A stretch of DNA of 34,757 bases from Pseudomonadota bacterium. Its GTDB lineage: Bacteria; Pseudomonadota; Alphaproteobacteria; Rhizobiales; Xanthobacteraceae. The stretch covers positions 1 through 34,757 of the forward strand of contig JAEYRD010000094.1 of the NCBI GenBank assembly GCA_023435725.1, given 5' to 3'. Shown one piece after another: positions 23,795-31,209 of the stretch (position 1 is its first letter; each line of letters begins with the position of its first letter). The position numbers and the translations under genes are program-made. The notes below the pieces were generated by a model. That model was not told where the DNA came from. It saw only the letters and a list, made by a program, of their open reading frames with translations, and did not search any database.

Positions 23795-24226
23795 ATGAAA
23801 CGCGTGATGATCCTCAACGGTCCCAACCTCAATATGCTCGGCATCCGCGAGCCGCATATTTATGGCACGACGACGCTCGACCAGGTCAACACGAGTTGCG
23901 AGGAAGCCGCTGCCAAGCTCGGCCTCAAGCTGGCCTTCCACCAGTCCAACCATGAAGGCGTGCTGGTCGATTTGATCCAGACGGCGCGGCAGGATGCCGA
24001 CGCCATCGTCATCAATCCGGCCGGCCTCTCCTTCACCTCGGTCTCGATCATGGACGCGATCAAGACATTCGAAGGCCCGGTGCTGGAAGTCCACATCTCC
24101 AACATCCACGCCCGGGACGAATATCATCGGCACTCGAAGATCTCGTTCGTGGCGACCGGCGTGATCTGTGGGCTGGGCCCGTTCGGCTACATCGCTGCGC
24201 TGCACGCGATCGCGAACATGAAGTGA
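23795..24226 (+). CDS. aroQ: Type II 3-dehydroquinate dehydratase paralogue
   Basis: This 143-residue protein has the type II dehydroquinase fold that dehydrates 3-dehydroquinate in the shikimate or quinate pathways. Conserved residues are present: N10 and N12 (GPNLNMLG), R18, catalytic Tyr 23, N74, H100 (VHISNIHAR) and R107. The loop that normally reads TH-T-S is here SF-T-S, so the conserved substrate-binding His is replaced by Phe 80. GAAAGGA precedes the ATG; the open frame upstream is non-coding leader. It is not followed by accB-accC, with which the biosynthetic aroQ of relatives is often linked, so it may be a second copy with a different role. Confidence 0.85.
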   Translation: MKRVMILNGPNLNMLGIREPHIYGTTTLDQVNTSCEEAAAKLGLKLAFHQSNHEGVLVDLIQTARQDADAIVINPAGLSFTSVSIMDAIKTFEGPVLEVHISNIHARDEYHRHSKISFVATGVICGLGPFGYIAALHAIANMK

Positions 24227-24247
24227 AGGTGGCGCAGTTGGGACGGC

Positions 24248-24312
24248 GCACGCCCTCACCCGGAATCCGCGCTACGCGCGAATTCCGGCCTCTCCCCGCA
24301 AGCGGGGCGCGG
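24248..24312. repeat. Dispersed repeat (family D), short copy
   Basis: CGCCCTCACCCGGAATCCGCGC..., ending in CTCTCCCCGCAAGCGGGGC, shares both ends with the longer copy at 22117-22262. It separates the convergent aroQ and hydrolase genes. Confidence 0.65.
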
Positions 24313-24325
24313 CGAAGAAAAACTC

Positions 24326-25387
24326 TCAGGTCGTCCTGAACTGGAGCATGCCGTCCTTCGTCTCCGCCGTCAGCCGGCCCTCGACGATCATGTAGTTGAC
24401 GTGGGCGACGAGTTCACCGGCGGCAAAGCCCATCTGGTGCTCGTCCAGCACATGCTTGTTGAACACCACAGGCACCAATGCGCGCGAGGTCTGCGGCACC
24501 TCGCGGCAGGCCTCCGCGATCAGGCGGCAGCGCTCCTCGTGGTGGTCGGCGAGCTGCTTGATGCGGGTCTTCAGCCCATAGAACGGTACGCCATGGCCGG
24601 GCAGCACCAGGAGGTCATAGGGCAGGGTGGTGGTGAGGCTTGCGAGCGAGGCCAGATATTCGCCGAGCGAGTTCTGGTCGGGCTCGACCGCCCACACGCT
24701 GACATTCGGCGAGATCTTGCTCAGCACCTGGTCGGCGGAGAGAAACAGCTTGTCGTCGGCGCAATACAGCATCACCTGGTCGAGCGCATGGCCGCCGCCG
24801 GTGATCACCTTGAAGCGGCGCGAACCGATCACGACCTCGTCGCCGTGCGAGATGCGGCGGTAGGACGGCGGCAGAACCGAGACGCGCTTGAGATAATCCT
24901 GGCCGCGGCCGAGCAGCTTCTCGGTGAGCGACTCGTCCATGCCGTGACGGCGGAAGAACAACCGCTGCGCCTCGCGCCGTTCCTCGGTGCCACGGTTTTG
25001 GTGATAGACCGATTGCAGATATTCGACCTGCGACATCACCAGCGGGCATTCGAACCGCTCGACGATCCATCCCGCGAGACCGACATGATCGGGATGGGAG
25101 TGGGTGACGATCAGCCGCGTGATGTTGACGCCCTTCAGCGGACCGTCGAACAGCTTGGTCCAGGCCTCGATCGTCTCCTCGTTGCCGAAGCCGGCATCAA
25201 CCATGGCATAGCCGTCGCCGTCGGCGAGCAGGTAGATGTTCACGTGGTTGAGGCGGAACGGCAGCTTCAGCCGCACCCACAACACGCCGGGCCGTATCTG
25301 GACGACCTCTTCGGGACCGGGATGCTGTTCCCAGGGGTAGCGCAGGGCCTCGGCGGAGGACTGCGCGGTGTCGGTTTTGGAATTCAT
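24326..25387 (-). CDS. MBL-fold metallo-hydrolase
   Basis: This 353-residue metallo-beta-lactamase-fold protein carries the full metal site: THSHPDH at about 100-106, a His in ITGGGHALDQ, an Asp in LFLSADQVL and a His in VLPGHGVPF. The C-terminal part (about 270-353) is helical, with a winged-helix-like end (ELVAHVNYMIVEGRLTAETKDG), as in the LACTB2-like hydrolases. The substrate is unknown; thioester or glyoxalase-II-type chemistry is possible. It is a lone gene, convergent to aroQ and separated from it by a repeat. No signal peptide is seen. Confidence 0.88.
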   Translation of the reverse strand: MNSKTDTAQSSAEALRYPWEQHPGPEEVVQIRPGVLWVRLKLPFRLNHVNIYLLADGDGYAMVDAGFGNEETIEAWTKLFDGPLKGVNITRLIVTHSHPDHVGLAGWIVERFECPLVMSQVEYLQSVYHQNRGTEERREAQRLFFRRHGMDESLTEKLLGRGQDYLKRVSVLPPSYRRISHGDEVVIGSRRFKVITGGGHALDQVMLYCADDKLFLSADQVLSKISPNVSVWAVEPDQNSLGEYLASLASLTTTLPYDLLVLPGHGVPFYGLKTRIKQLADHHEERCRLIAEACREVPQTSRALVPVVFNKHVLDEHQMGFAAGELVAHVNYMIVEGRLTAETKDGMLQFRTT

Positions 25388-25511
25388 GCTATCGGCTTAA
25401 ACCGAGCGGCCGCGGCGCGCCAGCCGAAAAAGGGTTCAGGGCGGCCGCCGCATGGCGGTCATACCGGGCGACGTATTTCCGTGTCCCGGTTGGAGTGCGC
25501 CAAAAGCGCTA

Positions 25512-25602
25512 TCGTTCCGGGGCGCGCGTGAGCGCGAACCCGGAATCCGGAGATTGTAGCGCGGAATTTCGGGTTCAGCACTACGCGCCGCCCCGGAATG
25601 AC
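25512..25602. repeat. Dispersed repeat (family C), copy 2
   Basis: TCGTTCCGGGGCGCGCG...CCCGGAATCCGG and GAATTTCGGGTTCAGCACTACGCGCCGCCCCGGAATGAC are inverted arms of a palindromic element related to the copy at 18396-18452. It lies directly after the chemoreceptor stop codon. Confidence 0.65.
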
Positions 25603-25604
25603 AA

Positions 25605-27761
25605 TCAGGCCGCCCGCATGTTGTTGAGGAACGCGTCGATCTCTCCGCGCAGCATGTCCGCCTCGCGGCGGAGCGCATCCGAGGCGCCCAGCACTTCCGT
25701 CGCGGCAGCGCCGGCTTCTGCGGACGCCGTGGAGACGCCGACGATGTTGCTGGAGACCTCGCTGGTGCCACCGGCCGCATGCTGGATGTTGCGGGCGATC
25801 TCGCGGGTGGCCGCGCCCTGTTCCTCGACCGCGGCGGCGATCGTGGTGGTGACGTCGTTGATCTCGCCGATGATGCGGCCGATGCCCTGGATGGCGCCGA
25901 CAGCTGACGTCGTGACCTGCTGCATGCTGGCGATCTGGGTGCGGATCTCGTCCGTCGCCTTGGCGGTCTGGCTCGCGAGGCTCTTCACCTCGGAGGCAAC
26001 GACCGCGAAGCCACGGCCGGCCTCGCCCGCGCGCGCCGCCTCGATGGTGGCGTTGAGCGCGAGCAGGTTGGTCTGCGAGGCGATGGTCTGGATCAGGTCG
26101 ACGACAACGCTGATGCGGCTCGCGCTGTCGGCGAGGCTCTGCACCGTGGTGTCGGTGGCGCCGGCCTCGTCGACCGCCTTCTTGGCGATCTCGGCCGAGG
26201 TGACCACCTGGCGGCTGATCTCCTCGATCGAGGAGGACAGCTGCTCGGTGCCCGCCGACACGGTCTGGACGTTGACCGAGGTTTCCTCCGCGGCGGAGGC
26301 GACTGCGTTGACCAGCGCGTTGGATTGGTCGGCAGTGTTCGACATGCTCTGCGCGGTCGATTGCATCGAATTGGCCGACTGCGCGAGATTTTCGAGTGCC
26401 GTGCGTACCGTGCCCTCGAACTCGGCGATCTTGGCCTCCATGTGCGCGGCACGCTCGGCCTTGGCGATACGGTCCTTGTCCTGCTCGCTCGTGAGCGCGC
26501 GGGCCTCGATCATGCTCTCGCGGAACACCTGCAGCGTGTTCGCCATCACCGAGATCTCGTCATTGTGGTGCGTCGAGCGGTAGATCTCGGTCTGGAGGTC
26601 GCCGTTCGCGAGCAGCTGCATCGACTGATGCAGGGCACCGATCCGGCGCAGGATGTTGCGGCCGACATAGAGCCAGACGAACAGCGCCGAGCCGACCAGC
26701 ATCAGCGCGCCCAGCGCCAGCATGGCGGTGGTGGCGAACGAGATTTCCTGACGGGCCTGGAAGGTCGACGCGTTGGTTTCCTTCTGTACGCCGTCGACGA
26801 GCTGCTGCACGCTGATGCCGAGGCCGACATTGAGCTTGCGGGTCTCGTCCAGGATGGTCTGGCCGTAATCGATGGAGTCGAGCTCCTTCTGGCGGATCTT
26901 GAACACGCCGGTCTTGCCCTCGCCGAAGGCGAACAGCTGCTGCACGGCATCGCGCATCGCCTGCATGGAGGGAATCTTCGGCAGGTCCTCGAGGTTCGAC
27001 TTGACCCGGTCCCGCGTCGCCTTGAACTCCTTCTCGATCACCTCCAGCGTGTCGCTGTTGTTGGCCGAGAGCGCCGCCATCATGTCGGCGGCCATCAGAT
27101 TGCCGTTCGCGGAGATCGTCGAGATCTGGGCGACGGTGCGGGCGGCTTCGGTGGCATCGTCGGCGGAGACTTCCGCGGCGCCGAGGATCGCGTTCAGGCG
27201 CGTCTGCGCATCCAGCATCGCAGGACCCGCCGCGCCGACGAAGGCGAGCTGCGCCTTGCGCAGTGCTTCATACTGCTTGTCGTGCAGCGCGCCGGTATCG
27301 AGCCGTTCACGTGCTGCCGACACCAGGCTAAGGGTTGCCTCGTTGATGCTGTTGGCGGTGTCGCGCAGCGCGTTCGCGGTCTGCTTGTCGGCGCCGAGCT
27401 CGATGATCTCGCCGAGCTTGGCCATGGCGAGCTGCTGGATGTCCTTTACGCTCTTGGTGCGTTCGTTGAGCGCCTCGTCGGAGGGCGATCCAAGCAGGCC
27501 GGGGCCCTGCGCCGCGAGCGTTGCGCTCTGCGAGGCGAGCTGAAGGCTGGCGGAGAGCCGCGGAATGTCGCGGCCGCTGAGATCCATCATGGTCGCGCCG
27601 AGATGATTGAAGACGAAGCCGGCACCTGCCGCGATCACGAGGCCCATGCCCGCGATCAGCGCGAAGGCCGCGAACAGACTGCCGCGCACGCCCCATTTCG
27701 GCATTTTGAAACGAGGCCGGAAACGGCCAAGGAAACGGCCAAGGCTCAGACGGATCGCCAT
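25605..27761 (-). CDS. Methyl-accepting chemotaxis protein
   Basis: This 718-residue transmembrane chemoreceptor has membrane helices at about 28-52 and 343-366. The periplasmic sensor between them is about 290 residues and all-helical, in keeping with a large helical bundle. A HAMP domain follows (about 367-420) and the cytoplasmic signalling domain (about 460-715) has the conserved hairpin tip EAARAGEAGRGFAVVA at 574-589. No C-terminal receptor-methylation pentapeptide is present. The N-terminus has a duplicated LGRF (residues 7-14), encoded by two tandem 12-base repeats. The ligand is unknown. A GGGGGA ribosome site precedes the ATG. Confidence 0.93.
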   Translation of the reverse strand: MAIRLSLGRFLGRFRPRFKMPKWGVRGSLFAAFALIAGMGLVIAAGAGFVFNHLGATMMDLSGRDIPRLSASLQLASQSATLAAQGPGLLGSPSDEALNERTKSVKDIQQLAMAKLGEIIELGADKQTANALRDTANSINEATLSLVSAARERLDTGALHDKQYEALRKAQLAFVGAAGPAMLDAQTRLNAILGAAEVSADDATEAARTVAQISTISANGNLMAADMMAALSANNSDTLEVIEKEFKATRDRVKSNLEDLPKIPSMQAMRDAVQQLFAFGEGKTGVFKIRQKELDSIDYGQTILDETRKLNVGLGISVQQLVDGVQKETNASTFQARQEISFATTAMLALGALMLVGSALFVWLYVGRNILRRIGALHQSMQLLANGDLQTEIYRSTHHNDEISVMANTLQVFRESMIEARALTSEQDKDRIAKAERAAHMEAKIAEFEGTVRTALENLAQSANSMQSTAQSMSNTADQSNALVNAVASAAEETSVNVQTVSAGTEQLSSSIEEISRQVVTSAEIAKKAVDEAGATDTTVQSLADSASRISVVVDLIQTIASQTNLLALNATIEAARAGEAGRGFAVVASEVKSLASQTAKATDEIRTQIASMQQVTTSAVGAIQGIGRIIGEINDVTTTIAAAVEEQGAATREIARNIQHAAGGTSEVSSNIVGVSTASAEAGAAATEVLGASDALRREADMLRGEIDAFLNNMRAA
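27721..27744. repeat. Two tandem 12-base repeats in the chemoreceptor start
   Basis: AAACGGCCAAGG occurs twice without a gap. In the coding strand it gives the duplicated LGRF motif near the receptor N-terminus. Being in frame, copy-number slippage would add or remove four residues. Confidence 0.8.
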
Positions 27762-27870
27762 CGAAATTCCCCCACACCCATGATCTCTTATGTTTTCGCG
27801 GCGGAGTATCCTTGGGGCGGGTTAAAAAATCGCAAGTTGCACAATCGGTTGCGGTCGTTCCGTACAGCGA

Positions 27871-27903
27871 AAAAAGAAAGGGCCGGCAGAGTTGCCGGCC
27901 CTT
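27871..27903 (-). terminator. Terminator of the outer-membrane protein gene
   Basis: AAGGGCCGGCA and TGCCGGCCCTT form an 11-bp stem with a four-base loop (GAGT on the plus strand), followed on the minus strand by TTTCTTTTTT. It lies 30 bases after the stop codon. Confidence 0.85.
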
Positions 27904-27932
27904 GATAGCGAAAGAGATTTTCGGAGGCGCGA

Positions 27933-28658
27933 TCAGTAGCGCGCGACGGCCGGGCTGGCCCAGTTGAAGCGGTAGTTGAGGCCTGCCTTGACGGTGTGGT
28001 CGTCGGTGGTGAAGTTGCCGGTGCCCACCAGCGGGCCCGCAACGAAGTGCGCGTCGCCGAAATTGTAGTACTGGTACTCGGCCTTGGCCGACCAGTTCGG
28101 GGCGAACATGTACTCGATGCCGGCGCCGACGGTGTAGCCGTTGCGGTGATCGCCATCGATGATGAAGCCGGTCGGCACGCCGACGACCGTCACCTTCTCG
28201 TTGTTGTCGGAGTAGGCGTAGCCGCCCTTCACGTAAAGCAGGCCCGGACCCCAGGTGTAGCCGACGCGGCCGGTGATTGAGCCGAGGCCACGCTGGTCGT
28301 TGGTGTAGGCGACGCCGCCCGGGAACACCGCGCCGACGCTGCCGGAGAGCCAGGAATACTGGCCTTCGACGCCGACCACGAAGCTGGGGTTGAACTGCCA
28401 GTCCGCGCCGACCTGCACGCCGCCGAGGAAGCGGCCGTTGCCGTTGTTGCCGGTGGAGAGGCCGTTGAAATTGTTGTCGCTGGAGAAGGCGCCGCCGAGA
28501 TGGCCACCGATGTAGAAACCGGTCCAGTTGTAGATCGGCGCGACATAGGCCGGCGCGGGCGTCTTGTAGTAGTTGCGCGCACCGAGATCGGCACCGATCG
28601 CCGGCGCAGCCGCACTCACCATGAGCAGCGCAACGGTCGCAAACAGAATCTTCTTCAT
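27933..28658 (-). CDS. Outer-membrane beta-barrel protein, Omp25/RopB type
   Basis: This 241-residue porin-like protein has a signal peptide (MKKILFATVALLMVSAAAPAIGA, cut near 23) and a single-domain eight-stranded barrel, as in Omp25/Omp31 and RopB of Rhizobiales. Typical features are NWTGFYIGGHLGGAF at the start of the barrel, GRVGYTW, GAGIEYMFAPNWSAKAEYQYYNFG, and a C-terminal GLNYRFNW near the end. The ATG at 28658 follows GGAG by nine bases; an in-frame GTG six codons earlier would overlap that ribosome site. It has its own strong terminator. The 223-base upstream region holds no gene. Confidence 0.93.
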   Translation of the reverse strand: MKKILFATVALLMVSAAAPAIGADLGARNYYKTPAPAYVAPIYNWTGFYIGGHLGGAFSSDNNFNGLSTGNNGNGRFLGGVQVGADWQFNPSFVVGVEGQYSWLSGSVGAVFPGGVAYTNDQRGLGSITGRVGYTWGPGLLYVKGGYAYSDNNEKVTVVGVPTGFIIDGDHRNGYTVGAGIEYMFAPNWSAKAEYQYYNFGDAHFVAGPLVGTGNFTTDDHTVKAGLNYRFNWASPAVARY

Positions 28659-28881
28659 AGTCTTGAACTCCAACACTTCATCCCCGGCAGGCGCGCTGTC
28701 AGCGCCGTCGTTGGTTTTGCAGATAGCTCGCTTTTGAAGAAAATGCTGTCACATCCATGGCACAACGACAGCCAACCTAACTTATTGGGCTGCAAACGAT
28801 TTTCGTGCTTAATGGCAGCTTAAGAAATGCTGAAGGAAGGCTTAACTTTGCAGTCTCCCGGTAACTTGAGGGCGCCTATCG

Positions 28882-29202
28882 TTAACCAAGACGGCGCCGC
28901 ACCTCGTCGCACATCTGCTCGCGGAATGCCGCGCGCTTTGCGGGCCGGTCTTCCTCGCGCACGTCGTGACGATCGAAGATGTCGAACTTCTCCAGGATCG
29001 GATAGCGCTCGCTCGCCATCGCGAGCACGCGCAGCACCTTGGTCGCGGATGGCGTCGGGCCGCTCACTTCCCAGCGCCGGATGGTGTCGGCGCCGCCCTT
29101 GTCCGGCAATCCGCACAGCCTGGCCATGTCGGCCGCGGTGAGCTTCCGCCCGAGAGTGTCGGAGAGATCGTCACGGAGTCGTTTCAGTTCGGGGCCGGTC
29201 AT
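28882..29202 (-). CDS. Small helix-turn-helix DNA-binding protein
   Basis: This 106-residue protein has an HTH-like N-terminal half: TGPELKRLRDDLSDTLGRKL leads into a helix-turn-helix at about 22-47 (TAADMARLCGLPDKGGADTIRRWE), resembling XRE-type antitoxin or regulator domains. The C-terminal half is charged and helical (KRAAFREQMCDEVRRRL). I chose the ATG giving MTGPEL; the frame is open 24 codons further upstream, but that part lacks homology-like features. It is next to the outer-membrane protein gene. Targets are unknown and no toxin partner is visible. Confidence 0.75.
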   Translation of the reverse strand: MTGPELKRLRDDLSDTLGRKLTAADMARLCGLPDKGGADTIRRWEVSGPTPSATKVLRVLAMASERYPILEKFDIFDRHDVREEDRPAKRAAFREQMCDEVRRRLG

Positions 29203-29318
29203 GCTGCTTGCGTCCAGGGGCCTGCGGAAGGCAATAGCGCTGATTCGGGTCCATCCGAAGGCAGGCATGATCATGATAGTGTGTCAGCGCCGGTCGAGCG
29301 TCAGCGAGGGGAAATCGC

Positions 29319-29432
29319 ATGCCTGTTCGAACTGCCCCCAAGGCGATCATCGCCTTCAAGGAGTTGATGCACTCGGTCGCGACCGTGAAGGAGCGGCATG
29401 GCCGCAAGGCGTGCCGCCCGAAGCGCCGGTGA
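29319..29432 (+). CDS. Possible 37-residue basic small protein
   Basis: This short open frame starts at ATG seven bases after a strong GAGGGG ribosome site and encodes MPVRTAPKAIIAFKELMHSV followed by a Lys/Arg-rich tail (ending RKACRPKRR). It is divergent from the HTH gene. It has 10 basic residues and one Cys and could be an amphipathic helical peptide. It may equally be a remnant of a longer gene, since open frames continue nearby out of frame. I do not recognise it. Confidence 0.4.
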   Translation: MPVRTAPKAIIAFKELMHSVATVKERHGRKACRPKRR

Positions 29433-29530
29433 TCGCGGAGCGCTTGGCGGATTCCGGCACATTTGGCCGCGCACGGAGTTATGAACGGGGGGCCTATGGA
29501 AATCTTCCGATGAATGAACACATGCCATCG

Positions 29531-29578
29531 GAGCATGATGCGGAAAAGTGTGAAGCGGTTTTCCGAAAAATCATGCTC
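29531..29578. repeat. Rhizobial palindromic element (RPE-like)
   Basis: GAGCATGA...CGGAAAA...TTTTCCG...TCATGCTC is a 48-base imperfect palindrome. Its core closely matches an intergenic element seen in very many Rhizobiales genomes. Confidence 0.85.
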
Positions 29579-29588
29579 AAACAATAAC

Positions 29589-29631
29589 CTAAAGCGCGAT
29601 GACGATTCATCCCAATCTCATCGCGCTTTAG
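29589..29631. repeat. 14-bp inverted repeat adjoining the palindromic element
   Basis: CTAAAGCGCGATGA and TCATCGCGCTTTAG are perfect inverted arms with a 15-base loop. It follows the RPE-like element by ten bases and appears to be part of the same composite unit in Bradyrhizobium. It could also act as a transcription barrier. Confidence 0.75.
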
Positions 29632-29658
29632 GGGTTCCTAGCGACGGAGGGATCAGCG

Positions 29659-29943
29659 ATGACAAGCCTCAAACTCGCCATTGCCGCACTCATCACTGCC
29701 GGATTGGCGGCCGCCCCTTTTGCGGCTGAAGCAAAGAAGTACCGGTCGAGTCGGCATTACAGCACCGCTGCGGTGGCCCCGACCTACAGCGGCGCCGGAG
29801 CACCGATCGTGCAACCCAGGGCGTCTTACGGCTCGTCCGGGCAGTCGGTCGGCACGGTCACGGCGCCGTCGATCGGATCATACAACTGGCCGTCGGTCGG
29901 CGTGACCAACGCGGTCCCGACCTGGAGAAACACCACGAGATAG
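29659..29943 (+). CDS. Small exported protein, unknown function
   Basis: This 94-residue protein has a signal peptide (LKLAIAALITAGLAAAPFAAEA, cut near 25). The mature part is rich in Ser, Tyr, Thr, Val and Pro, with low complexity (YRSSRHYSTAAVAPTYSGAG, then QSVGTVTAPSIGSYNWPSVG). It has no Cys. Such proteins are common and uncharacterised in Bradyrhizobium. A GGAGG ribosome site lies eight bases before the ATG. It follows the palindromic repeat unit closely, and no partner gene is next to it. Confidence 0.75.
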   Translation: MTSLKLAIAALITAGLAAAPFAAEAKKYRSSRHYSTAAVAPTYSGAGAPIVQPRASYGSSGQSVGTVTAPSIGSYNWPSVGVTNAVPTWRNTTR

Positions 29944-30014
29944 AGGGCGCTTCCGCAAGGTGGGAGCCGATGCCGGTCAGCCAGTGCCCGCCGCGCTGGC
30001 TGGGCAATTGAGCG

Positions 30015-30527
30015 TCAGCCTTCTCCATGGCTCTTTCCAATTCCGAACACGAGGCAGGTCGTCGTCGCATGCGCCAGCAGTCGGTCCTTTGCATCGGTAA
30101 TGCGCGCCTCGGCGGTGGCGACACGGCGGCCGGCGTTGAGCACGCGACCCTCGGTGCGGATCACGCCGCTCGCTTCGCTCATGCCGCGCACAAAGGAGAT
30201 CTTGAATTCCAGCGTCGTATAGCCGGTACCCGCGGGCAGCGTGCTCTGCACTGCAAGGCCCATCGCGGAATCCAGCAGGATCGCGGCATAGCCACCATGC
30301 ACCGACCCGATCGGGTTGTAGTGACGCAAGCCCGGAACGCTATGGATCACGACGACTCCGGGATCGGCGGTGCAGTCGAACGGCTCGACCGTCTGCATGA
30401 TCGGCGGCTCGGGCAATTGTCGCGCGAAGATCGCGCGGACGAAATCAAGCCCCGACATCGAAGCCATCACCTCGATGGGCACCACGCCGTATTCGGTCGG
30501 CTGCTTGCCGGAATTGTCGTCGACCAC
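30015..30527 (-). CDS. PaaI-like acyl-CoA thioesterase (hotdog fold)
   Basis: This 170-residue protein belongs to the PaaI/YbgC-type hotdog thioesterases. The diagnostic PIGSVHGGYAAILLDSAMG (HGG motif) sits before the central helix, and the strands TLEFKISFVRGM and ATAEARITDA follow. These enzymes hydrolyse acyl- or aromatic-CoA esters. I chose GTG at 30527, preceded by GGGGG about eight bases away, because the in-frame ATG at 30569 lies within repeat-like sequence (CCGGGTCAAGACCGGCAACGAG on the plus strand nearby). The extra 14 residues from the ATG are therefore doubtful. Confidence 0.88.
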   Translation of the reverse strand: MVDDNSGKQPTEYGVVPIEVMASMSGLDFVRAIFARQLPEPPIMQTVEPFDCTADPGVVVIHSVPGLRHYNPIGSVHGGYAAILLDSAMGLAVQSTLPAGTGYTTLEFKISFVRGMSEASGVIRTEGRVLNAGRRVATAEARITDAKDRLLAHATTTCLVFGIGKSHGEG

Positions 30528-30544
30528 CGCTCGCCCCCACGTCG

Positions 30545-30606
30545 TTATGTGCAGACTTGATCCGGGCATTTATGAATTGCCGGGTCAAGACCGGCAACGA
30601 GAATGC
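30545..30606. repeat. Remnant of a dispersed intergenic repeat
   Basis: GATCCGGGCATTTATGAATTGCCGGGTCAAGACCGGCAACGAGAATG has the look of the short repeat that carries 'CCGGGTCAAGCCCGGCAATGAC' in Bradyrhizobium. It overlaps the more upstream start option of the thioesterase gene. Confidence 0.4.
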
Positions 30607-30639
30607 AATTTGCACCCCCCGGGAAGGCGGCCCTCGATC

Positions 30640-30849
30640 CTAAGCGCCCCTGCCGCCCTGTTGACCAACCACGCAGCGCCATCCCGCCAGGCGCTCGGCC
30701 GGATGCTGGTTCATCCATTCGGCGAGTTGCGGCGCGCCCATGAGGCAAGACTGCACCGAGACCTGAGCGAAGTCCGACGTCGTGACGACCTGCTCGTAAC
30801 AATTGGCAGGAGAGGAGAGACTGCAGAGCACGGCGATGATCTTGATCAC
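30640..30849 (-). CDS. Small conserved-looking Cys-containing protein, unknown function
   Basis: This 69-residue protein begins MIKIIAVLCSLSSPANCYEQ and has four Cys (9, 17, 35, 59), a moderately hydrophobic N-terminus, and an amphipathic helix AEWMNQHPAERLAGW. It has a GTG start whose codon overlaps the stop of the preceding small gene by four bases (GTGA). That coupling supports both the start choice and the reality of the gene. Similar small proteins occur in Bradyrhizobium genomes as hypotheticals; I do not know a function. An unprocessed N-terminal segment or disulfides are possible. Confidence 0.7.
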   Translation of the reverse strand: MIKIIAVLCSLSSPANCYEQVVTTSDFAQVSVQSCLMGAPQLAEWMNQHPAERLAGWRCVVGQQGGRGA

Positions 30850-31019
30850 GAGAGGTTGCCCCCATCGCCGCTGCTGACTGCGCGACTTATCGTTGCGTTG
30901 CCCTGCTGCTCGCTGGCCGGCTCCCGCGGAAAAATGCTGTCATAGATCGCACGCGCCTCCTTGATGAGGCGCAGTCGCTCGCGCTCCGACCTTGAGACAA
31001 ACTGAATAACTTCGCCCAT
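30846..31019 (-). CDS. Small charged protein, unknown function, coupled to the next gene
   Basis: This 57-residue protein starts MGEVIQFVSRSERERLRLIK and is dominated by a charged amphipathic helix (about 10-30) with AIYDSIFPREP after it. The tail is Ser/Gly-rich. GGAG lies five bases before the ATG at 31019; an in-frame ATG five codons earlier overlaps that ribosome site and is less likely. Its stop overlaps the next gene's GTG start by four bases. The pair probably forms a two-gene operon. Function unknown. Confidence 0.72.
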   Translation of the reverse strand: MGEVIQFVSRSERERLRLIKEARAIYDSIFPREPASEQQGNATISRAVSSGDGGNLS

Positions 31020-31209
31020 GTCGACTCCAAACATTAATTCGCGTCCATCATGAGATGATGGATGTCATTCGATTCCGATGTAGGGTGTCGCTTGCGGCTT
31101 TGCAGCCGCGCAGGGGTCACGAAGAATAAAAAGCGCGTGACTGCCCTGCGCCGGATGTGGTGCAAACCGGTCCAATATCGGTTCCGGTCAGAACAAGATA
31201 CCGATCGTG

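Noticed and set aside
26325..27905. A 526-codon open frame opposite the chemoreceptor gene.
   Set aside because: Same reason: antisense to a well-supported gene, with Arg/His/Gly-rich low-information sequence.
29514..29586. A short open frame MNEHMPSEHDAEKCEAVFRK and following residues.
   Set aside because: It is the translation of the RPE-like repeat, which is often spuriously called as coding.
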